6,737 bases of DNA from Euryarchaeota archaeon UBA125 (GTDB lineage Archaea; Thermoplasmatota; Poseidoniia; Poseidoniales; Thalassarchaeaceae). Positions 1-5,745 of the stretch are shown here, one piece after another. The stretch's first letter is position 1. Every line of letters starts with the position of its first letter. Position numbers and translations under genes: made by a program. The DNA lies in NCBI GenBank assembly GCA_002502625.1, contig DAPV01000003.1:1-6737 (forward strand), read 5' to 3'. The notes under the pieces are model-generated. The model saw nothing but the letters and a program-made list of their open reading frames with translations. It did no database searches and was not told where the DNA came from.

Positions 1-849
1 ATGTGGGGCATAAGACTTGATTTTTATCGATTTAATTGGCTGAATTTTTCTGTTAAATTTAGATAATTTTTGGATAACTTCCTTTTCCCATTCTTCCGGT
101 TTATCTGATGATGAAATACCATGAATATGCAAAATTCCTCCTGTAGATTTCAATGATTGAATTGCAGTTTCTATGCCTTCCCATGGTTGTGGAAGCAATC
201 CTAGAACTACACGATCAAATTTTCCATGTAGTGAATTTCCATGTTTACGATTATCTCCTTCTAATACAGTACATCGTTTTTCTACTTTATTTTCCTTCAA
301 TCCTTTCTTTAAATCTCTTAATGCATTTGCATTCCATTCGGTGGCAGTCACGTGTTTGGCATTTGCTCTGACTAACATTGGAAGAGTATAGTACCCTATT
401 CCAGCATATAGATCTAGAACATTTTCTTCGATTAGATTGAGATCACCCATTCTTTTTCTTTCGTTTAAATTACCTTGCGAGAACATACAATCTGTGACTC
501 TGTAAACAAATTTTACACCATGTTCTATTCGTTTTACATCCGGATTGGTACCTATCAATAATTCAGCAGTACTTTCCCTTTTTTCTCCAAAAATTTCCCC
601 CTTTCGAAAAAGACGATTTACATTGAGAGCATTTGCAACTTCATTCCACAATAAATTCCTATCGATAACATCCCATTTTGGATCTGAGAATGTATTTATT
701 GGAAGTACAGCTACATCATCAAAACGTTCCCATCTTTTTGGTAAATCGTTTATCAGATAATCAATTACATCTTGTCCATGGTCTTTGAATAAAGTCTGAA
801 TCATTGATTTCAGAGCATTTTTTGGGACTAGTTCCACATCCCTCACCAT
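1..849 (-). CDS. taw2: Taw2/TYW2-type tRNA wyosine acp-transferase (3' end cut by window edge)
   Basis: This enzyme is predicted to transfer the 3-amino-3-carboxypropyl group of S-adenosylmethionine to the tricyclic wyosine precursor at G37 of tRNA-Phe in the cytoplasm. The 283 visible residues are open to the left edge. They end in KSYAPH, the tail motif of Trm5/TYW2 proteins, so probably only 10-20 residues are missing. The N-terminal part has LPKRWERF (37-43 region), LLIG (about 98-100) and a CMFSQGN block (121-127). The Rossmann SAM site is DLYAGIGYYTLP (146-157), followed by ATEWNANAL (168-176) and GDNRK (198-202). The deciding motif is VVLGLLPQPWEG (214-225) followed by GGILHIHG (237-244). 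This matches the GLxPSSEEG...GGILHIH pattern of TYW2, whereas the related methyltransferase Trm5 has an Asn-Pro-Pro/NLP-type motif there. ATG at 849 is preceded directly by an in-frame TAG, so it is the first possible ATG. Identification rests on remembered family motifs, not a search. Confidence 0.88.
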   Translation of the reverse strand, partial: MVRDVELVPKNALKSMIQTLFKDHGQDVIDYLINDLPKRWERFDDVAVLPINTFSDPKWDVIDRNLLWNEVANALNVNRLFRKGEIFGEKRESTAELLIGTNPDVKRIEHGVKFVYRVTDCMFSQGNLNERKRMGDLNLIEENVLDLYAGIGYYTLPMLVRANAKHVTATEWNANALRDLKKGLKENKVEKRCTVLEGDNRKHGNSLHGKFDRVVLGLLPQPWEGIETAIQSLKSTGGILHIHGISSSDKPEEWEKEVIQKLSKFNRKIQPIKSIKIKSYAPH

Positions 850-853
850 CTAC

Positions 854-864
854 TCCCAGTGGGA
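854..864. repeat. short inverted repeat between the TATA element and the taw2 start
   Basis: TCCCA-G-TGGGA is a perfect 5-bp inverted repeat with a single central base. It lies 5-15 bases upstream of the taw2 ATG, on the taw2 side of the TATA-like element. It could be a small operator for a dimeric regulator. However, a 5-bp palindrome is expected often by chance, so only its position is suggestive. Confidence 0.2.
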
Positions 865-867
865 ACT

Positions 868-877
868 GCATTATAGG
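868..877. promoter_or_regulatory. shared TATA-like element of the divergent taw2 / surface-protein promoter
   Basis: The 50-bp gap between the two divergent start codons contains a single A+T patch, GCATTATAGG. Read on the plus strand, TTATAG lies about 24-29 bases before the ATG at 900. Read on the minus strand, TATAAT lies 21-26 bases before the ATG at 849. Archaeal TATA boxes sit about 25 bases before the transcription start, so both genes could have leaderless or nearly leaderless transcripts from one shared element. No strong Shine-Dalgarno is present for either gene, which fits. Spacing and sequence are seen directly; promoter function is inferred. Confidence 0.35.
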
Positions 878-899
878 ATAGGGGCACAGCCTAAGGTAT

Positions 900-3800
900 A
901 TGGATAGGAGTTTACCTTATGCCAGAACTGGAATTTTAATTCCAATTCTATTGCTTGCTTCATTGACCCCTATGGTTGTCGCAGACCCTGCTCCAGGCAC
1001 CCCAGAAGTATCCAACACGATTTGTGACGAAATTCCGGGACTTGGAATAGCATATTCTCCAGGTCATTCTACTATCTGTGATGATTGGACTTGGTCTGAC
1101 GATAACACTCCTGGATCTAATTGGGTTGTTTCTGAATATGCTATCGAGATGGACTCTCTTTCACAAATGTCGCTTGATATGGAGTTCGCAATTTACGAGT
1201 TCAATCGTTCTCTTCTGAATTTAGATAGTTTAGATCTGGGGGGCAATAGTACTGATGGAGATGGGATTCCTGCAGATTATATCAGAAATTATTTCCAATT
1301 ACCAACTCCTGATGGTTCAGATGTTAAGGAAACACTTCGAACATCTATGGGAGATGTTGTCGAATCTACTTTGTCGTCAGCCTTTGGTTCTTCAACAGGA
1401 GTTTCTGTAAATTATGTCTCAACTATTGGTGTTGCGGGTGCTCCAATCATTTGTAGTGATGATCCGGGAGGTGATTCAGCAGATGAAGATGCATCAATTT
1501 CCGAGAATGCATATTATCCTCCAATATGTCTTAGAGTAATCATAACAGTAAATGTTGATCCTAGTACCTTCGGTCTACCTACCGTATCTGGAGGAGAAAT
1601 GGAGAGATTATTCCGTGGATTATTGACGATGGGAGGAACTGCAGATACTGAATTTACATTAATTGCTGAAGAAGGACATCTTGTCTCCTACGATATTTCC
1701 CCTCCTCCTTATGCAAATTTTCAGATTCTTGATGATTTTGGAACGCCTGTCAGTCGAACAGAAAATCTGTATTCGTATACCTCTGGGATTTGGATTCTAG
1801 ATAATACTGCAGCTTCCAGTGGCGATGGTACAATGACTGATGAAGCGGAGATTCGAATTTCTAGAAGAAATACTTCGACTAGGGCAGTTGAATTCTCTCC
1901 TACCGATACTTCGATGGATATTCGAATGACAGTTGACGCTCGTGATGAAGCAAACAGCGTTGTCACCTTGGGTATAGATCTAAATTATCTTGATACATCT
2001 CTCCTGAATACATGGGGTATCCAACCATTCAACGACGGGGTATCTCTTCCATGGATTTCTTCTGATGGTATTCGAATGCTCCAAGAGTTTGGATACGTAG
2101 ATCTTCAACAACTTACAGGAATGCTTCCGTTAACCGATGTTGCAAATTCTTTTGCTGAACAGACAGGTAGCTCAGTTTCATTTAGTGACATTTCATTTAC
2201 CCCACCTAGCGATTCAGGGGGATTAAATTTCACACATACTGCATTAGTCACTTGTGCTGAAATTTCACCTACAGGATTCTGTGTAGAGGGTGCGAATGCC
2301 ATGAATGGAACATATCCAATAATGTTGGAATCTAATTCTACTCCCATAAATTTAGACGTAATCGATCTTGCAGTACGCCTCATTAACGAAACTGATGAAA
2401 ACGGAGATCCGTTGGACATTAGTTTCATTGAGAAAAATGATTTGGCTAAAATCCTCAATGTTCTCAGTATTTCTAAGGAAGTTAATCCAGACATTCTAAG
2501 CAGTTACATTCCAGAAAGTTTCCCTTCTACTGACATTACGTTGACAATTCTTTTACCTACTTGGGCTAGATCCACAGGAGATGTTCCCGATCGTTTGGAA
2601 TTGGTTTATCGTCATCAAGGATCCTCTCCTGAAGAACTTGGTCTAACAGGTCCCGTTCCTTGGGACTGGGAGCATGCATTATGTTATGAAACTGTGAATT
2701 GTTTGGATTCTAGTCCAGATGTATTCTGTAAATCTGATTGGGCTACTTGCATCAAGGTTGAGGTAGATGTTGATTTGTCTGGGCTAAGAATATTGGAATT
2801 CAGTGGCTCTATAGAAGCAGATATTGAGGCATCTGTGAGACTTCATGTTCATCGCATTGGAGTTCCACTCCAAGCAGAAGAAATTGATATGTTAACTTTT
2901 GAGTCCATTCCTTCTGATCTTATTCGTCATATAATTGCTATAGGGGATCGACGTGATGGAGGATTAATTGCAGGTCTTGGATTCAATACTGATATTCCAA
3001 TTGGTGATTCAAACCATACTTTAGAAATATCAAATTCAGGGTTTCAGAATTTTTCTAACGCTATTTCTGACGAGATTGCAAGAACAATAGAACAGACAAA
3101 TATTGAGATTCAAGAAATGGTAGATGAAGCGTCAGATGATATCCAAGATCAAATTGAATCTCAAGATTTACCTGATGCATTTAATGGAATTAAGATTGAT
3201 CTTTCAGGGATTAGCTTGATTACAGAAATTGGACAGTTAACAGAAGTTACTGGGAATGAACTAAGCGATAAAGACCCATTAGTTATCGGAGCATCTTTGG
3301 AGAAAATGACACTCAGATTAGGTATCAATGACAATAAAGAATTAGCTTTTATCACTTCACCTGCTCAAGTAACAGCAAGAATTGCTGAATCATTGGCTTC
3401 ATCTTTCTTTGATTCAAGTGCAGCCAATACGGGTATGAGGGGATTCAGTGCACCAATTATTGAGGAAGAAGTTCCTTCTGTTGGAGCCGATGTCGAAGGA
3501 ATGACTATCCGTCCAAGTATCAAAATTGAGTTGGGATTCCCTCGAGGATTAGGAGTTTCAGAATTCTCTAGTTCCAATGGAAATGCAGAGATTGAAACAA
3601 TCGACGGCCGCCAGCATTTGACCTATATCCTCCCTCTCTGTGATTCTGACCCTTGTGAAGAAACTACGGACAGAGTTTCGTTAGGCTTTGTTCTTGGATA
3701 TGAATTTCTTTTGATTGAATTCATTCCCTATCTGACAGTAATTTTAGGATTAATTACTTTGATTATTTTTAGAAGAAGTTCTAAGAGAGCCCGAAAGAGA

Positions 3801-3995
3801 AAGAAGCTTGCTGATGAAAAGAAGCGTGCACGAATGGCTGTTCAACAGAATACATCTGAGGTTTTGTTGGACGACATGAATCTCCCCCCTCCAGGTACCG
3901 ATTGGGAAACTGCTGGGGGCTGGGGAGAAGACCCTTGGGAAGATCCATATGTAGACCCAGCAGATGTGTATATGCAAGGCAGAAAAAGTCGATGA
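900..3995 (+). CDS. large secreted-type surface protein, single C-terminal membrane anchor, unknown function
   Basis: I do not recognise this 1031-residue protein. Residues 1-28 form a signal peptide with basic R3/R9, a hydrophobic core from I12 to about L22, and a probable cut after VVA28. The ectodomain (about 29-935) is acidic and rich in Ser, Asp and beta-type strands. It has nine N-X-S/T sequons and 12 cysteines in close pairs: 42/60, 185/210, 452/461, 595/601/610/617 and 914/919. These could form six disulfides, and no cysteine lies elsewhere. An amphipathic helix or coiled coil is likely at about 718-756. One transmembrane helix (about 937-957) is followed by a strongly basic stretch (RRSSKRARKRKK, 958-969), which gives an outside-N, inside-C topology. 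The 74-residue tail ends in an acidic Trp/Pro-rich segment (PPPG, then WGEDPWEDPYVDP). ATG 900 is the first start after an in-frame TAG at 879-881. The gene has its own divergent promoter region and no operon partner. It could be an adhesin, receptor or envelope protein; none is supported over the others. Confidence 0.85.
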   Translation: MDRSLPYARTGILIPILLLASLTPMVVADPAPGTPEVSNTICDEIPGLGIAYSPGHSTICDDWTWSDDNTPGSNWVVSEYAIEMDSLSQMSLDMEFAIYEFNRSLLNLDSLDLGGNSTDGDGIPADYIRNYFQLPTPDGSDVKETLRTSMGDVVESTLSSAFGSSTGVSVNYVSTIGVAGAPIICSDDPGGDSADEDASISENAYYPPICLRVIITVNVDPSTFGLPTVSGGEMERLFRGLLTMGGTADTEFTLIAEEGHLVSYDISPPPYANFQILDDFGTPVSRTENLYSYTSGIWILDNTAASSGDGTMTDEAEIRISRRNTSTRAVEFSPTDTSMDIRMTVDARDEANSVVTLGIDLNYLDTSLLNTWGIQPFNDGVSLPWISSDGIRMLQEFGYVDLQQLTGMLPLTDVANSFAEQTGSSVSFSDISFTPPSDSGGLNFTHTALVTCAEISPTGFCVEGANAMNGTYPIMLESNSTPINLDVIDLAVRLINETDENGDPLDISFIEKNDLAKILNVLSISKEVNPDILSSYIPESFPSTDITLTILLPTWARSTGDVPDRLELVYRHQGSSPEELGLTGPVPWDWEHALCYETVNCLDSSPDVFCKSDWATCIKVEVDVDLSGLRILEFSGSIEADIEASVRLHVHRIGVPLQAEEIDMLTFESIPSDLIRHIIAIGDRRDGGLIAGLGFNTDIPIGDSNHTLEISNSGFQNFSNAISDEIARTIEQTNIEIQEMVDEASDDIQDQIESQDLPDAFNGIKIDLSGISLITEIGQLTEVTGNELSDKDPLVIGASLEKMTLRLGINDNKELAFITSPAQVTARIAESLASSFFDSSAANTGMRGFSAPIIEEEVPSVGADVEGMTIRPSIKIELGFPRGLGVSEFSSSNGNAEIETIDGRQHLTYILPLCDSDPCEETTDRVSLGFVLGYEFLLIEFIPYLTVILGLITLIIFRRSSKRARKRKKLADEKKRARMAVQQNTSEVLLDDMNLPPPGTDWETAGGWGEDPWEDPYVDPADVYMQGRKSR
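3983..3987 (-). terminator. possible oligo-T transcription end for uvrC
   Basis: On the minus strand a run of five T residues lies 9-13 bases beyond the uvrC TAA stop, inside the 3' end of the convergent surface-protein gene. Archaeal RNA polymerase can terminate at short T runs without a hairpin, and no hairpin is visible here. This is a weak candidate. Confidence 0.25.
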
Positions 3996-5693
3996 TTAAT
4001 TTAGATAATTTATGATTCTTTTAGCCATTTCATTTCCGATACCTGGCACATTTCTTAGTTCTTCTAAGGTAGCATGTTCAATTCCTTTTCTTCCACCAAA
4101 ATGTCTCAATAGACTCTGAAGTTTTTTGGCACCTAATCCAGGAACTTCTTCCAATGGATCCTTGATAGAAGCACTTGTTCTTCGTTTACGATGAAATTTA
4201 TTTACAAATCGATGCGCTTCATCTCTTGCTAAAGTGAAAAGCCTTCCACGCCTATCCAAAATAATAGGTTCTTTATCTGGAAAATGTAGTGTTTCTTCCC
4301 TTTTTGCAAGTGCTGCAAAACTAATTTTGTTTTCTAAATTTAGTTCTACCAATAAATTTCTCATCATGTTCAGATGTGTTTCTCCTCCATCTAATAGAAC
4401 TAAATCTGGCCATTCATCTTGCCTTTTAATCCAACGAGTAATCACTTCTTTCATCATTCTAAGGTCATCTTTTGCTACTGATTTAACAGTAAATGTTCTA
4501 TATTCTTTTTTGAATGGTCGTCCCTTTCTCAGACTAACACACGCACCCACTCTTTCTTCTCCTTGAAGTTGAGCCATATCGAAACATACCAGATGATCTA
4601 GACTTTCTACACCAATTAGTGTGACTGCATCTTCAACGGAGATTTTTTCGATATTTTTTGAGGCCTTTCCAAAGTTCATTTCTATGTGGAATTTTGCATT
4701 TGCATCTGCCATTGATCTAAGTTTAGCCAAATCACCTCTTACAGGAACTCGTATTTCTACTGCCCCTCCTCTTCTTTCAGTCATCCAGTGCTTCATCCAA
4801 TCTGAAACAGTAGATGGAACTAGAAGTCTTCTCGGAGGCTTTCGTGAGGAGTAATGTTCACTCATTACCAATGACACTGATTCTCCAATATCTCCTCTGT
4901 GAATTAATGGATATTCAACTTGACCTTGGATAATCCCTTCTTTTGTATGAAGAATTACAATCATTCCTCTATCTCCTATAGAATGGAAGCCTACAGCATC
5001 ACAATCTTGGTAGAATCTAGAATGAATAATTTGTTGTGAAATGGTTTGCTGAACAGCTGCGATTAGATCTCTACTCATTCCTGCAGCTTCATACCGTAAA
5101 TTACTGCTATGTTCATCCATTTCAGATTGAAGACTTTGAATTAGAATTGTTGCATTTCCATCTAAAACTGATTTCGCTGCATTAATTCTGTTTCTGTAAC
5201 TTCGATTATCATCGGATTCAACATATCCAAATGGAAGATTATTTTTTTCATCTCTGATTCCAAAATGTCTTCTGAGTAATTGGATTACTCGTTTTGCTGC
5301 TCCAGCATCAGGAAAAGGACCCCACCTTGATGCATCTGTTGGGGGGTGGCGAGAATACATTATCCTCGGCATATCTTCTGATGTGATTGCAATAAATGGA
5401 TACGATTTATCATCTTTCAAAAGAGAATTATATCGTGGTTTATGCTTTCTAATCAACTGTCGTTCTAGCATTAATGCTTCACTAGGATTTCGCGTTACGA
5501 TGTAATCGATTTCATCGGAATTTTTGACTAAATCAGGGATCATTTGCCGATCTGGATTTCTTGAAAAATACGATCTTATTCTTTCCTTTAGAACTGTTGC
5601 CTTTCCAACATACATGACAGTCCCGTCGATTTGTTTGAACATGTAAACACCCGGTTTTGCCGGGAGTTCCACGTCGGCTCCATCTACGGGCAT
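3996..5693 (-). CDS. uvrC: UvrC, excinuclease ABC subunit C (no Fe-S cysteine cluster)
   Basis: UvrC is the dual-incision nuclease of nucleotide excision repair. Recruited by UvrB to damaged DNA, it cuts 3' and then 5' of the lesion. Counting from ATG 5693 (565 residues; bacterial proteins are about 600), the GIY-YIG domain is at 14-89. It has PGVY (14-17), YVG (28-30), R38, E72 in SEALMLE and N89 in PRYN. The UvrB-binding UVR motif is at about 188-215. The RNase H-like 5' nuclease keeps D372 (CFDMAQ), D410, D435 (LLDGG) and H494 (DEAHRF). Two helix-hairpin-helix motifs, VPGLG and VPGIG, fill 513-565. The bacterial four-cysteine segment expected near 142-171 is absent, and the first cysteine is C231. 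A TTG at 5720 would add nine residues. I prefer ATG because it leaves 13 residues before PGVY, nearer the 15-17 I recall in bacteria, and a 52-bp promoter gap; the TTG does have a GCGGGAG sequence just upstream. Archaeal UvrABC is generally regarded as acquired from bacteria. Confidence 0.93.
   Translation of the reverse strand: MPVDGADVELPAKPGVYMFKQIDGTVMYVGKATVLKERIRSYFSRNPDRQMIPDLVKNSDEIDYIVTRNPSEALMLERQLIRKHKPRYNSLLKDDKSYPFIAITSEDMPRIMYSRHPPTDASRWGPFPDAGAAKRVIQLLRRHFGIRDEKNNLPFGYVESDDNRSYRNRINAAKSVLDGNATILIQSLQSEMDEHSSNLRYEAAGMSRDLIAAVQQTISQQIIHSRFYQDCDAVGFHSIGDRGMIVILHTKEGIIQGQVEYPLIHRGDIGESVSLVMSEHYSSRKPPRRLLVPSTVSDWMKHWMTERRGGAVEIRVPVRGDLAKLRSMADANAKFHIEMNFGKASKNIEKISVEDAVTLIGVESLDHLVCFDMAQLQGEERVGACVSLRKGRPFKKEYRTFTVKSVAKDDLRMMKEVITRWIKRQDEWPDLVLLDGGETHLNMMRNLLVELNLENKISFAALAKREETLHFPDKEPIILDRRGRLFTLARDEAHRFVNKFHRKRRTSASIKDPLEEVPGLGAKKLQSLLRHFGGRKGIEHATLEELRNVPGIGNEMAKRIINYLN
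4016..4022 (+). terminator. possible oligo-T transcription end for the surface-protein gene
   Basis: The plus strand after the TGA at 3993-3995 is A+T-rich and reaches TTCTTTT about 20-27 bases downstream, inside the 3' end of uvrC. A run of six T residues follows at 4122-4127. No hairpin is seen. Any termination site must lie within uvrC, because there is no intergenic DNA. Confidence 0.25.
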
Positions 5694-5729
5694 GTTGATG
5701 CGAGGAGTGTGGGGACTCAAGAACTCCCG
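5661..5729. repeat. 9-bp inverted repeat spanning the uvrC translation start
   Basis: CGGGAGTTC at 5661-5669 is the exact reverse complement of GAACTCCCG at 5721-5729, with 51 bases between the arms. In uvrC RNA, the arm at the 5' end would pair with codons just after the start, enclosing both candidate start codons (TTG 5720 and ATG 5693). A second, local hairpin, CCCGG-loop-CCGGG at 5650-5664, uses part of the same arm, so the two structures exclude each other. A 9-bp match at this spacing is expected about once or twice by chance in a window of this size, so a function is uncertain. Confidence 0.25.
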
Positions 5730-5745
5730 CCTTCCTGCTTAGGCC
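5694..5745. promoter_or_regulatory. GC-rich divergent gap between uvrC and the wHTH-STAND gene
   Basis: These 52 bases must hold the 5' signals of both divergent genes if uvrC starts at ATG 5693; only 25 remain if it starts at TTG 5720. About 60% of the bases are G or C (31 of 52), clearly more than in the flanking genes. I see no TATA-like sequence about 26 bases before any of the three candidate starts. GGGA(N9)TCCC at 5712-5728 is an imperfect palindrome overlapping the TTG. The promoters are inferred from gene arrangement only. Confidence 0.35.

Noticed and set aside
153..760. Plus-strand open frames of about 70 codons
   Set aside because: They lie opposite the taw2 coding frame, which has clear conserved motifs; these frames show no recognisable protein character.
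1..849. Annotation as Trm5 (tRNA G37 N1-methyltransferase)
   Set aside because: Same superfamily, but the Trm5 NLP/NPP-type catalytic motif is replaced by GLLPQPWEG, and the CMFSQGN, EWN and GGILHIH blocks match TYW2.
1721..2494. Minus-strand open frames of 81 and 129 codons inside the surface-protein gene
   Set aside because: They are antisense to a long continuous gene, and their translations are Ser/Ile-rich mirror products without motifs or start signals.
4234..4854. Plus-strand frames of 110 and 77 codons inside uvrC
   Set aside because: They are antisense to conserved UvrC nuclease-domain sequence and have no family features.
5694..5720. TTG at 5720 as the main uvrC start
   Set aside because: It is possible and has a GCGGGAG sequence upstream, but it gives a longer N-terminus than usual and leaves only 25 bases for two divergent promoters; kept as an alternative.
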